A stretch of 44,628 bases of DNA from Bacteroidales bacterium KA00344 (GCA_001552765.1 KQ959480.1:1-44628), one strand, 5' to 3'; counted from the first letter of the stretch, positions 18,142 through 29,460 are shown. Translations and numbers: made by a program. The notes: generated by a model not told the origin, from the sequence alone.

Positions 18142-18172
18142 TTTGATTTATTTACCCACTGAATCCGAAGTT

Positions 18173-18478
18173 ATGATAAACGAGAACAACGATGTTTTTA
18201 CGATGGAAGACGAGCCGATAGCCTCTGTGATGCAGGATATGCGCAAAGGCTCAAAATGGCTGTCCGCATTTCTGGAGAATTACCGTCCTCCGCTGGACGG
18301 GGAGCGTTACCTGACGGACGGCGAGGTGGCGGAACTGCTCCGTGTAAGCCGACGCACCTTGCAGGAATACCGCAACAACCGCGTGTTGCCCTTCATACTT
18401 TTGGGAGGGAAGGTGCTTTACCCGGAAACGGGGTTGCGCGAGGTACTGGAAGCGAACTACCGCAAGCCGCTGGAGTGA
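18173..18478 (+). CDS. Helix-turn-helix (excisionase-like) protein
   Basis: The start is placed at the ATG at 18173 (MINENNDVFTMEDEPIASVM), giving 101 residues; the open frame extends 10 codons upstream through a leader motif (CCCACTGAATCCGAAGTTATG region) that is shared with other ICE genes and is unlikely to be coding. The HTH at about 45-95 reads YLTDGEVAELLRVSRRTLQE then KVLYPETGLREVLEANY. It is the second gene of a two-gene plus-strand operon and is followed by a strong bidirectional terminator. Confidence 0.8.
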   Translation: MINENNDVFTMEDEPIASVMQDMRKGSKWLSAFLENYRPPLDGERYLTDGEVAELLRVSRRTLQEYRNNRVLPFILLGGKVLYPETGLREVLEANYRKPLE

Positions 18479-18494
18479 CGCTGGCATGAAAAAG

Positions 18495-18540
18495 GAAACG
18501 GGCGACACCTTTTGTGGTGCTGCCCGTTTCTTGTCTTATG
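18495..18540. terminator. Bidirectional terminator
   Basis: GAAACGGGC, CACC, a short loop, GGTG and GCCCGTTTC form a long stem with a 2-nt internal loop, between the convergent HTH (plus) and RhuM-like (minus) genes. It is followed by TTGTCTTAT on the plus strand and by TTCCTTTTT on the minus strand. Confidence 0.75.
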
Positions 18541-18552
18541 GGGTATGCGCAA

Positions 18553-18915
18553 TCAGCAATACCCAGTTTTTCCGTTCTGTATGAACATCACGTATGCCTG
18601 CCGTTTCTCTTGTGAGAGTGCCTTTCCCACCAGCCATGTGCGAAACAGGTGGGTGTTGTAGGTGTTCAGCCGGAAGGCGACGGGTATGATGATTTCAAGC
18701 GCGTACACGTCCGCGTACAGCCCGTTTTCAAGTTGCATGTAACGGCATACCTTGTAGTCGTTCAGCACGTCCGACTTGCGGACAGCTTTGATGGCGGCGT
18801 TCACTGCCGGGACGGTCGTATGGAACAGTCCGGCGATTTCGGTGGCGGCCATCCATACGTCGTTACCGGTTACGCTGACCGCCTTGTTATCTATGATGAT
18901 TATGTCACGTTTCAT
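18553..18915 (-). CDS. Short RhuM-like protein next to integrase
   Basis: The 120-residue protein resembles the N-terminal DNA-binding half of RhuM-type virulence proteins: KRDIIIIDNKAVSV, then VWMAATEIAGLFHTTVPAVN (HTH-like), and a second conserved part LEIIIPVAFRLNTYNTHLFR. Full RhuM proteins are about three times longer, so this is a stand-alone version often found beside integrases in Bacteroides elements. It lies 12 nt after the integrase gene on the same strand and is probably co-transcribed. Its function is unknown; a role in regulating integration is a guess. Confidence 0.55.
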   Translation of the reverse strand: MKRDIIIIDNKAVSVTGNDVWMAATEIAGLFHTTVPAVNAAIKAVRKSDVLNDYKVCRYMQLENGLYADVYALEIIIPVAFRLNTYNTHLFRTWLVGKALSQEKRQAYVMFIQNGKTGYC

Positions 18916-18927
18916 GGCTCCTCTTTT

Positions 18928-20163
18928 TTAGATGGTGCAACCTGCAAATTCCTCAATGCCGCTCAATCTTGCCACAAGGTTCTCCATGTCCTGATTGAGT
19001 TTCTCTTTCGTTATCTTAGCGTAAATCTGCGTCGTCTTTATGCTCTTGTGTCCGAGCATGGAACTGACGGTTTCGATGGGTACGCCGTTGGAGAGGAATA
19101 CCGTCGTGGCTGCCGTGTGGCGGCTCTGATGCCACGTGATATGCTTGGTGATGCCGCAACGCTTGGCGACGGCACGGATACCGGCAAGGCACGTGTTATA
19201 ATGCGGTACGGGGAATATCCTGCCGTCCTCGCACAGCCCCCGGTATTTGCCGATTATGCGGTTGGCGATGTCGAGCAGGCGGATGTTGGACACCACGCCC
19301 GTTTTCTGGCGGTTGATGTTTATCCACTCGTGTTCGTCGAAGTAGGTGCGGATATTCTCTTCTGTGAGGCTGCGCATATCCGAAAACGATAACCCGGTGA
19401 AGGCGCAGAACAGGTAGAGGTCACGGTACAGTTCTTGTTTGGCGTTTTTCAGTTTCCCGTCCATCAGCAGGCGTATTTCCTCTTTGGTCAGGAAACTGCG
19501 TGTCGTTTCCTCCTTCTTGATTTCATACTCGCGGAACGGGTCGCGTGTCAGCCACTCGTTGTTGATGGCGATGAAAACCATCGTCCGTAGCGGGCAGACA
19601 TACAGCCACACGGTATTGGTGCAGCAGTGCTTGTCCGTGCGCAGGAACATCTCGAAATCGGAGATGAAAGCCGGGGTAAGCTCTTTCAGGGCGATGTCCT
19701 TCACATGGTAGCGGATGTCGAGGAACTCTTGCAGGTGCTTGTAAACGGTGCGGTACTTCAACAGCGTGCCTTTGGCTTTCATGCCTGCCTCCACCTGTTT
19801 CTCGTAGTCCTCGTTGTGCTGGCGGAACACCTGCATAAGTGTATGATGGCGGTGTTCCAGTCCAAGAAATGCGTTCTTGACTTTCTCCGCTGTGACGAAA
19901 TTATCACGCTCCATGATTTCCTGATAGTGCCTGTTGATGCGTACCCGCATCTTGTCAAGCATACGGTTCGTTTCGAGTGCCGCCGTGCTTCTGCCCGTGA
20001 CACGTCCACCTTTGGTGTCCCACAATTTCGGATCGACAGTCAGCTTGCAGCTGAACTGCGTTTGGCTGCCGTCAACTGTGATGCGTCCCATGACGGGAAC
20101 TGTCCCGTCCTTTTTCACTACCTGACGCTTGAGGTAGTAGATTACTGAAAATGTACTCTTCAT
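18928..20163 (-). CDS. int: IntDOT-like tyrosine recombinase (ICE integrase)
   Basis: The protein has 411 residues from the ATG at 20163 (MKSTFSVIYYLKRQVVKKDG). It has an arm-binding N-terminal domain, a SAM-like core-binding domain (about 105-200) and a catalytic domain. Visible catalytic residues are WHQSRH (His and Arg II), LGHKS (His) and TTQIYAK (nucleophile Tyr). The motif that usually holds the first Arg reads TGLSFSD, i.e. Ser, as described for IntDOT of CTnDOT. That enzyme tolerates mismatches between its recombining sites. The integrase lies at the right edge of the ICE, reading inward; the ICE end must be just to its right. A possible -7 box (TAATTTTG, minus strand, 20191-20184) stands 21 nt before the start. 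Confidence 0.92.
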   Translation of the reverse strand: MKSTFSVIYYLKRQVVKKDGTVPVMGRITVDGSQTQFSCKLTVDPKLWDTKGGRVTGRSTAALETNRMLDKMRVRINRHYQEIMERDNFVTAEKVKNAFLGLEHRHHTLMQVFRQHNEDYEKQVEAGMKAKGTLLKYRTVYKHLQEFLDIRYHVKDIALKELTPAFISDFEMFLRTDKHCCTNTVWLYVCPLRTMVFIAINNEWLTRDPFREYEIKKEETTRSFLTKEEIRLLMDGKLKNAKQELYRDLYLFCAFTGLSFSDMRSLTEENIRTYFDEHEWININRQKTGVVSNIRLLDIANRIIGKYRGLCEDGRIFPVPHYNTCLAGIRAVAKRCGITKHITWHQSRHTAATTVFLSNGVPIETVSSMLGHKSIKTTQIYAKITKEKLNQDMENLVARLSGIEEFAGCTI

Positions 20164-20459
20164 TGTCCTTAATTTTTTGGTTTCAAAATTAGTTGGTGAA
20201 GAGTCCGGTGTCGGTACGCAAAACGGAGAGGAACGGCGCAATCTTTTTCCGTAACCGGATTTTTCGCGTGAGTTGTCGGTAACTCACTATTCCTTAGTGT
20301 CTTGTTTCGCCCTCCGTGCCCGTTTGTCGCATTTTCGGGCATGGTTACGAACAAGTAACGTTGCGGCGTCAGGATTTGGCTTCGGCAGGGATTGTAATGG
20401 CTTCACGAATTATCGCCACTTCAACTAAAACCCTTGTAACTCAATTCTATCACTATATC
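20164..20459. other. ICE right end and junction with chromosome
   Basis: There is no gene here. The left half is GC-rich and holds a 7-bp inverted repeat GTGAGTT/AACTCAC (20268-20287), plus words shared with the control region at 17701-17754. After about 20400 the sequence turns AT-rich and leads into the beta-galactosidase promoter. The ICE-chromosome junction therefore probably lies at about 20300-20440. I did not find the CTnDOT-type core GTTTTTGC and cannot fix the site without the other end of the element. Confidence 0.45.
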
Positions 20460-20491
20460 TTTCCGCATTTCACTTTTTTGTAGTAACTTTG
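20460..20491 (+). promoter_or_regulatory. Promoter of the GH2 beta-galactosidase gene
   Basis: TTTC (20460-20463), a 20-nt spacer and TAACTTTG (20484-20491) match the Bacteroidota consensus. The transcript would have a long leader of about 260 nt before the start at 20759. The leader's short reading frame at 20499 is not convincing as a gene. Confidence 0.7.
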
Positions 20492-20665
20492 TAACTATAT
20501 GAAACTTTCTTTTTTGTTGCCAAAACCTATGTTGGAGCTGCTGTCCAAACCTTATCAAGACGAGCAAACAACCTGTACAAACATTGATAGTGGTATGGAA
20601 TTTTGGAACGTGGCGGATGGAAGATCCGTAAAAAAACGCTGCTCTCCGACTGCAAATAGCTGTAG

Positions 20666-23965
<3,300 letters not shown>

Positions 23966-23975
23966 ACATTATGCG

Positions 23976-24010
23976 AAAGTCGGGGGCATAAGTCCTCGAC
24001 TTTTGTTTTT
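23976..24010 (+). terminator. Rho-independent terminator after beta-galactosidase
   Basis: AAAGTCG and CGACTTT (with two further GG/CC pairs) form a stem around CATAAGT, followed by TTTTGTTTTT, 11 nt after the stop codon. Confidence 0.8.
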
Positions 24011-24192
24011 GTCTGTTCACAAAACATCTTGTAGCTTTTTGAATATAGAAATTGGGAGCACCAAACGTCCCTTTCCATGTAGTCTGATTTCTACACTGCC
24101 ATTGGAAAAACTCCTGATCTTTGTATAGATAAACCTGTATGCCAATGTTGTTAATGGTGAAGAGACGCATATTCCCCGCTACGTATTGTAGC

Positions 24193-24238
24193 TTAAACCA
24201 AGAGGGTGTGTCGTAATAGACACACCCTCTTGGTTTAA
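24193..24238. terminator. Perfect 20-bp hairpin, terminator or transposon-end remnant
   Basis: TTAAACCAAGAGGGTGTGTC (24193-24212) and its exact complement (24219-24238) flank GTAATA. It lies 37 nt after the glutamine synthetase stop codon, so it can terminate that minus-strand transcript (the stem ends in TTTAA). The GAGGGTGTGTC word also resembles insertion-sequence ends of Bacteroidales, so a tiny non-coding element is possible. The stretch 24011-24192 holds nothing else I can identify. Confidence 0.65.
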
Positions 24239-24275
24239 TGGAAGGTAAGATTATAGCAGAATTGCCTTTGCCCGT

Positions 24276-26465
24276 CTATCGTATGAACAGCAGTTCACGA
24301 TACTTGGGGAGGGTCCACAGTTCGTCTGACACAATGAGTTCGAGCTTATCAATGTGATAGCGAATTTCCGCCATCTTCGTTTCCACCGTGTCATGATAGG
24401 CGATGGCACGTTCACGCCCGCACTCAATACGATTGGCCACCTTGCGCGCATTCACCAATTCTTCTACTCCCGTTTCAATAATCTGTGTGCGCTCGGCTAT
24501 TTCGCGGATGATTTCCTTGTTGCGTGCCGTGAGTTTCGTAGCCTCATCCTTGCTGAAAATGGCAAACATATTGTCCACGTTCTTGGCCAGTTGGCTCTGA
24601 TAATGGGTGGCTACGGGAATGATGTGATTCATGGCGAGGTCGCCTATCACGCGTGCCTCGATCTGAATACGCTTGGTATAGGTTTCCCATTTCACCTCGT
24701 TGCGTGCACGCAGCTCGTTCTCGCTCATCACGTTGTTTGCCTCGAACATTTGAATGGTATCAGCATCAAGGTAGCGGTCATAAGTAAGCGGGCACGAGTT
24801 TTCGGTGTCGAGTCCGCGACGCTTGGCCTCTTTCACCCATTCTTCGGAATAACCGTTGCCATCGAAATGGATGGGGGAGCAAGTCTTTAAATCCTCGCGA
24901 ACAACGTCGAGAATAGCACTGGTGCGGTCTTCACCTTTGGCTTCAAGGGTGTCTACACGTGCTTTGAAATCGACAAGTGCTTCTGCCACTGCGGTGTTGA
25001 GCACGATGAGTGAGCAGGCACAGTTGGCCTCGGAACCCACTGCACGAAACTCGAATCGATTGCCGGTAAAGGCAAAGGGAGAAGTACGGTTGCGGTCGGT
25101 GTTGTCGATAAAAAGCTCCGGTATCTCCGGAATGTCGAGTTTTATCCCTTTCTTTTTGGTCAGGGTGAACAGTTCTTCCTTGTCGGCTTTCTCTATATGG
25201 GCGAGAAGGTCGGACACCTGCTTGCCGAGAAACGATGAGATAATGGCCGGCGGTGCTTCGTTGCCTCCCAGACGATGGGAGTTTGTGGCCGACATAATCG
25301 ATGCCTTGAGCAATCCGTTGTGTTTAAAAACAGCCTTCAGGGTTTCAACGATAAACACCACAAAGCGCAGATTGTCCTCAGAGGTTTTGCCCGGAGCATG
25401 GAGCAATACGCCCGTATCCGTAGCCAGGCTCCAGTTGTTGTGTTTGCCGCTTCCGTTGATGCCTTTGAACGGCTTTTCATGGAGCAGCACACGGAAACTG
25501 TGTTTGTGGGCCAGTTTCTTCATCAGGCCCATCAGCACCATGTTATGGTCTACGGCCAGATTACATTCTTCAAAGATGGGGGCCAACTCAAACTGGTTTG
25601 GCGCCACTTCGTTATGGCGTGTCTTGCAGGGTATGCCGAGTTCGAGTGCCTGCACCTCAAGGTCTTTCATAAAGGCCTGAACGCGTTCGGGGATAGCCCC
25701 GAAATAGTGGTCGTCCATCTGCTGATTCTTGGCAGAGTCGTGTCCCATAAGCGTGCGCCCGGTGAGCATGAGGTCGGGTCGGGCTAAATACAAGTCCTCA
25801 TCAACGAGAAAATACTCTTGTTCCCAACCTAAGTTGGTCTGCACTTTCTTCACATCGGGATAGAACAGTCGGGCCACGTTCAGAGCTGCTGTGTTCACCG
25901 CATGGAGCGACCGCAGCAGTGGCGACTTATAGTCGAGAGCCTCACCGGTGTACGAAATGAAAATAGTGGGGATGCAAAGCGTGTCGTCCATAATGAACAC
26001 AGGCGACGTAGGGTCCCACGCCGAATAGCCTCGAGCCTCGAAAGTGTTGCGTATTCCGCCGGAGGGAAAACTCGAAGCGTCAGGCTCCTGCTGCACAAGG
26101 AGCTTGCCGGAAAACTCTTCTACCATTCCCCCCTTACCATCGTGTTCCACGAAGGCATCGTGTTTTTCGGCCGTGCCCTCAGTGAGGGGCTGAAACCAGT
26201 GTGTATAATGGGTTACGCCGTTCTCTTTGGCCCATTGCTTCATGCCTTTGGCCACAGCGTCAGCGATGCTCCTGTCAAGGCGTTCGTGATTATCGATTAC
26301 ATTAATGAGCTTTTGGTAGACGTCCGATGGAAGATATTTATACATCTTCTGGCGATTGAACACCTTGCGGGCAAAATACTCTGAGGGGCGTTCGAGCGGT
26401 GCCACCGTCTCGATTGGGCGCTTGTGAAAAGCTGCCGTCACAGCTTCTAATCTTAAATTGGCCAT
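24276..26465 (-). CDS. glnN: Glutamine synthetase type III
   Basis: The 729-residue protein matches the type III glutamine synthetases of Bacteroidota (about 730 residues, GlnN). It makes glutamine from glutamate, ammonia and ATP in the cytoplasm and is the main ammonia-assimilating enzyme in many of these bacteria. Visible conserved parts are the N-terminal GSIII region (MANLRLEAVTAAFHKRPIET), NLGWEQEYFLVDEDLY (metal-binding Glu), RHNEVAPNQFELAPIFEE, the ATP-site motif NGSGKHNNWSLAT and SHRLGGNEAPPAI. The C-terminal helical extension typical of GSIII is present (about 590-729). The gene has its own promoter and terminator and is not linked to ICE genes, so it is chromosomal backbone. Confidence 0.96.
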   Translation of the reverse strand: MANLRLEAVTAAFHKRPIETVAPLERPSEYFARKVFNRQKMYKYLPSDVYQKLINVIDNHERLDRSIADAVAKGMKQWAKENGVTHYTHWFQPLTEGTAEKHDAFVEHDGKGGMVEEFSGKLLVQQEPDASSFPSGGIRNTFEARGYSAWDPTSPVFIMDDTLCIPTIFISYTGEALDYKSPLLRSLHAVNTAALNVARLFYPDVKKVQTNLGWEQEYFLVDEDLYLARPDLMLTGRTLMGHDSAKNQQMDDHYFGAIPERVQAFMKDLEVQALELGIPCKTRHNEVAPNQFELAPIFEECNLAVDHNMVLMGLMKKLAHKHSFRVLLHEKPFKGINGSGKHNNWSLATDTGVLLHAPGKTSEDNLRFVVFIVETLKAVFKHNGLLKASIMSATNSHRLGGNEAPPAIISSFLGKQVSDLLAHIEKADKEELFTLTKKKGIKLDIPEIPELFIDNTDRNRTSPFAFTGNRFEFRAVGSEANCACSLIVLNTAVAEALVDFKARVDTLEAKGEDRTSAILDVVREDLKTCSPIHFDGNGYSEEWVKEAKRRGLDTENSCPLTYDRYLDADTIQMFEANNVMSENELRARNEVKWETYTKRIQIEARVIGDLAMNHIIPVATHYQSQLAKNVDNMFAIFSKDEATKLTARNKEIIREIAERTQIIETGVEELVNARKVANRIECGRERAIAYHDTVETKMAEIRYHIDKLELIVSDELWTLPKYRELLFIR

Positions 26466-26493
26466 TGTCCTACACTGATTTTAATTGATGATG

Positions 26494-26526
26494 CAAAATT
26501 ACGCTAATATGCTCTAAAAAACGAAA
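26494..26526 (-). promoter_or_regulatory. Promoter of glnN
   Basis: On the minus strand TTTC (26526-26523), a 21-nt spacer and TAATTTTG (26501-26494) fit the Bacteroidota consensus, about 28 nt before the glnN start codon. Confidence 0.65.
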
Positions 26527-26727
26527 CATTCGATAATAAAATGCTATTGTTAGATGATATTTGCCATCAATTTGAATATGTGTTTACCTTTTGATAATAA
26601 TAGGATTAGATAGGATTCAATGAGCCGTTGTGTGACGATTGAGGTGTAGATTACAAGCCTTGTCTGCGAGAAGTAGACGCATCAAGTGTCTGCAAAGGCG
26701 TACAAGTATGTAGTATGGAATGTCCGG

Positions 26728-27606
26728 TTATTTTTGTGTTCTCATCACTTTGTGAATATCGGCAACAGTGCGATTGAATGGGCCGCTGTGCTCTAATTTG
26801 AGTGTACACATGGCTGCGGCAAACTTGCCGGACTCTGCATATCCCATGCCTTGCATACGACAATAGAGATAGCCGGCGGAGTAAGTGTCGCCGCAACCGG
26901 TAGCATCGACCACTTCAGATGGGGTGTAAGCAGGAATTTCAAAGAATTTACCCTCCGCATAAATGAGTGATCCGAAACTTCCAAGCGTAATAACGACCTC
27001 GCTGATGCCATATTCTGCCAGTTTCATGGCCACCGTGCGCGGATTCTTGCAATTGGTGATTACTTCCATTTCATGCTCGTTGAGCTTCAATATATCGGTG
27101 CAGGACAGAATTTCCTCCTTGTCTTTCCATGCTATGGGATGCACTTGCTCGCCCACTACTTGTCGCAAATAGCCCTGAACGTCAATAGATATCTGACCTT
27201 TCGTTGAAAGATACTTTACCACATCGGGAGGAAAATCGTCACTGAGAAGACTACCCAAATGAAAAATCTTAGCTTCGAGAGGCTGCACCTCTGCCATGGT
27301 AAACGCATCGGCTTTGGCCAATACCCGCTGCGTGCGGTTGTTGCTGTCAGTCCCGTATTTGTTTTCAAAATAAACAGTATGTTGGCTTGGATAACAAATG
27401 GTATCGATGCCTAAATTGCGTATCTTTTCTACTTCGTGCAGTTGTCCTTGTCCTACCTTAGTCACCAACTGATAATCTATCTGGCTCGGCAGATGACTGA
27501 TTCCGCAAGACATATAAAAAGATGTGCCGCCAGCCATATAGACTGTACTCTTGGGAGTGATGACCTTGTCTCGGGTGATGTGTCCGATACAGCAAATATC
27601 CTTCAT
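26728..27606 (-). CDS. PfkB-family carbohydrate kinase
   Basis: This 292-residue sugar kinase belongs to the ribokinase/PfkB superfamily. The N-terminal half has the substrate-binding Gly-rich motif VYMAGGTSFYMSCGI. The C-terminal signature is SEVVDATGCGDTYSAGYLYC, in which the Asp of GCGD is the catalytic base and the Gly-rich turn is the anion hole. NEHEMEVI is the segment before the nucleotide site. Substrate cannot be read from sequence; ribokinase-, fructokinase- or adenosine-kinase-like activities are all possible. The gene is single, transcribed from a likely promoter with TAACTTTG at 27634-27627 on the minus strand. The interval 26466-26727 upstream of glnN holds only promoter sequence and no further gene. 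Confidence 0.9.
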   Translation of the reverse strand: MKDICCIGHITRDKVITPKSTVYMAGGTSFYMSCGISHLPSQIDYQLVTKVGQGQLHEVEKIRNLGIDTICYPSQHTVYFENKYGTDSNNRTQRVLAKADAFTMAEVQPLEAKIFHLGSLLSDDFPPDVVKYLSTKGQISIDVQGYLRQVVGEQVHPIAWKDKEEILSCTDILKLNEHEMEVITNCKNPRTVAMKLAEYGISEVVITLGSFGSLIYAEGKFFEIPAYTPSEVVDATGCGDTYSAGYLYCRMQGMGYAESGKFAAAMCTLKLEHSGPFNRTVADIHKVMRTQK

Positions 27607-27626
27607 TAAGCAAATGTATTAGACTA

Positions 27627-27634
27627 CAAAGTTA
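27627..27634 (-). promoter_or_regulatory. -7 element of pfkB-like gene
   Basis: TAACTTTG on the minus strand lies 20 nt before the start codon; no good TTTG is seen at -33. The interval 27635-27833 shows no gene. Confidence 0.45.
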
Positions 27635-27833
27635 CTAAAACTTTCATATTAAACACGGTTTACCGATAAACTTTAACCCTCACCCCGTATCTCCTCATGC
27701 ACTTCTTCTTCCTTTAATCTTGTGCCTCCTTGATTGTCGCCTTTATTATCTTTATGATGTAAAGCTCTCATGAAGTGATTATTCTTGAATTGTTCAAACC
27801 TTACTTTTTTAATAAAAACTTTTTCAATAAAAA

Positions 27834-27865
27834 CTTGTACTTATCAAAAAATCATTGTATCTTTG
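27834..27865 (+). promoter_or_regulatory. Promoter of tRNA-Leu
   Basis: CTTG (27834-27837), a 20-nt spacer and TATCTTTG (27858-27865) lie 32 nt before the mature tRNA. Confidence 0.7.
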
Positions 27866-27897
27866 CACCCGCATTTCTACCATAGAAATACGTCTAC

Positions 27898-27979
27898 GCC
27901 CAGATGGCGGAATCGGTAGACGCGCTGGTCTCAAACACCAGTGGAGCAATCCATCCCGGTTCGATCCCGGGTCTGGGTA
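27898..27979 (+). tRNA. tRNA-Leu (anticodon CAA)
   Basis: The acceptor stem GCCCAGA pairs with TCTGGGT (one G-U pair). The D arm reads GGCGGAATCGGTAGACGC, the anticodon stem-loop CTGGT-CTCAAAC-ACCAG gives anticodon CAA (codon UUG), a class II variable arm follows, and the T arm is CCGGTTCGATCCCGG. CCA is not encoded. The 3' end doubles as the left attachment core of the mobilizable element: CGGGTCTGGGTAC recurs inverted at 38481-38493. NBU1-type elements are known to integrate into tRNA-Leu genes. Confidence 0.95.
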
Positions 27980-27980
27980 C
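27968..27980 (+). repeat. Attachment-site core, left copy (inside tRNA-Leu)
   Basis: CGGGTCTGGGTAC, 13 bp. An identical sequence lies at 38481-38493 on the opposite strand. Each copy is followed, on its own strand, by a terminator hairpin and a pair of 11-bp-phased repeats. Confidence 0.65.
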
Positions 27981-27986
27981 AAAGAC

Positions 27987-28026
27987 AAAAGCTAAGTAGT
28001 TTGTTATCAAATACTTAGCTTTTTCT
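27987..28026 (+). terminator. Terminator after tRNA-Leu
   Basis: AAAAGCTAAGTA and TACTTAGCTTTT form a 12-bp stem (13-nt loop), followed by a short T-tract. A similar hairpin (AAAAGGCTAA...) follows the inverted core at the other end of the element. Confidence 0.8.
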
Positions 28027-28037
28027 TATTTTATGAA

Positions 28038-28056
28038 TGTTCCCAAATTGTTCCCA
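28038..28056 (+). repeat. Two TGTTCCCA repeats phased by 11 bp, likely integrase arm sites
   Basis: TGTTCCCA occurs at 28038 and 28049, 57 nt beyond the attachment core. The other boundary has a matching pair (TTTTCCCCACA twice on the minus strand) at nearly the same distance. One helical turn of spacing suggests protein binding on one face of the DNA. Confidence 0.5.
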
Positions 28057-28075
28057 TGCACCCTTTTCTGAAAGC

Positions 28076-28924
28076 TTACAATTCCAAAATTGACTTTATA
28101 ATAGGAACAAAATCTAATAGTGCTTCTGATTTAATTATATAGCCTAAGTTATTAGGTATGTGAGAAATTGACAAGGCCTTTTCTTGAACATCTGGAATGG
28201 TAACAATTTTAATATCGCCAGAAACTGTAAGTTGGGGACCTGCATATAATATACCTAACAACATAAGTCGTCCCTTCCCCCAATTCAAATTTCCTTTTTT
28301 ATCAGTATAACCTCCTTTATTGAATAAAATAATAGGAGAACCACTTGAGCCAGGAAAGCAAGCTGCATCTATAACGAATTCTCTTTTCCCGTTATGGTTT
28401 AACTTAACATCAGTTGCCGTAATACCGCGCCTAACTATGGGCATATTATTTATAGCATCCCATAATCCATTGGGATATCCTATCATCAAAACATCTTCTG
28501 CTATATCAATATCTTGTAACTGTTGTATGGTAGGAATTATAGTATTATCAAAAGTCCGATAGAAAAATCTTTTACCAAATCCTTCTTGAAAGGATTGAAT
28601 AATAGGTTTCATCGGCATAACACAAAGGTCTATCTCGGAATCAGGATGAAAAATCCATTTCTTTTCAAAGTTCTTTTCTATGTATATGGGAACATGTTTC
28701 GTATAAATAGGATTACCACTCTCATCACACTCACTCATGATAAATTTCCCTTGGGTCATACCTTTTACGACATGCTCATTAGTTACGAGTAAGGGTACTA
28801 TGGTCTTATCATCTATGGATAGATTGAAAAAGAAACCTGTACCGGAATATGAAATGCCTTCATTTGAAGTCGTTTCAATACGAACAGTACTAAAGCACAG
28901 TTGCTCAATAATAGATAAATCCAT
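28076..28924 (-). CDS. Trypsin-like serine protease, cytoplasmic
   Basis: The 282-residue protein has the S1 (trypsin-like) catalytic triad: His51 in LVTNEHVVKG, Asp99 in SEIDLCVMP and Ser194 in CFPGSSGSPI. There is no signal peptide or membrane segment, and the start MDLSIIEQLCFSTVRIETTS runs directly into the protease fold, so it probably works in the cytoplasm. It is the first gene inside the mobile element next to the attachment site, AT-rich and oriented toward the tRNA. Cytoplasmic trypsin-like proteases are frequent passengers of genomic islands and some take part in phage defence, but no partner gene is visible here. The enzyme call is firm, the role open. Confidence 0.85.
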   Translation of the reverse strand: MDLSIIEQLCFSTVRIETTSNEGISYSGTGFFFNLSIDDKTIVPLLVTNEHVVKGMTQGKFIMSECDESGNPIYTKHVPIYIEKNFEKKWIFHPDSEIDLCVMPMKPIIQSFQEGFGKRFFYRTFDNTIIPTIQQLQDIDIAEDVLMIGYPNGLWDAINNMPIVRRGITATDVKLNHNGKREFVIDAACFPGSSGSPIILFNKGGYTDKKGNLNWGKGRLMLLGILYAGPQLTVSGDIKIVTIPDVQEKALSISHIPNNLGYIIKSEALLDFVPIIKSILEL

Positions 28925-29460
28925 ATTATTTTTATTTTTTATATATGCTTGTTATATTAAAATCAAAATCTTGAAGCTTAAGAGCACTATCTATGACGAA
29001 ATCTATACAAAACCTACAGTCAACATTTCTTGGCTGCATTCTTTGTTCATAAAACTCTTTTCCAATAGCATTGTATTCACAACCATCTTTTTTATCCAAA
29101 CATTGTATTTATAACCATAGAACAACCAAAACTAATCAGAAATATCCGAGTGTAAATCTTTAATTACCAGCATATTCTAAAATTTAACACTTTTCGGTTG
29201 CCATTTGTCGCTTCCCAAATTTCCACATATTTTTGAGACGTATTTCTGACGTGGAGAATTTGCGGGGCTTGTTTTTTGTCACACCGTGCAGACAGTTGAC
29301 AAGGGTTTACAACCGTTTACGACAAGCGACAATAACCGCCCCGATATGCGGAAACAGTCACACTGTGTAGAAAAGCGACAATGGTTGACTTCCGTTCACA
29401 TCCGTTTACCATTTCAGAGATATAGGATTGAAGAAATGAACCATTAAACGATAAAACGGT
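28925..29460. repeat. Repeat-bearing control region before the HTH-array gene
   Basis: There is no gene in these 536 bp. The left part (28925-29150) is AT-rich and featureless to me. The right part has AAGCGACAA at 29324-29332 and 29373-29381 and inverted (TTGTCGCTT) at 29205-29213, plus related words CCGTTTAC (about 29314 and 29402) and TTGAC. Such short direct and inverted repeats beside recombination genes are typical of integrase or accessory-protein binding sites, or of replication iterons. Confidence 0.45.
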
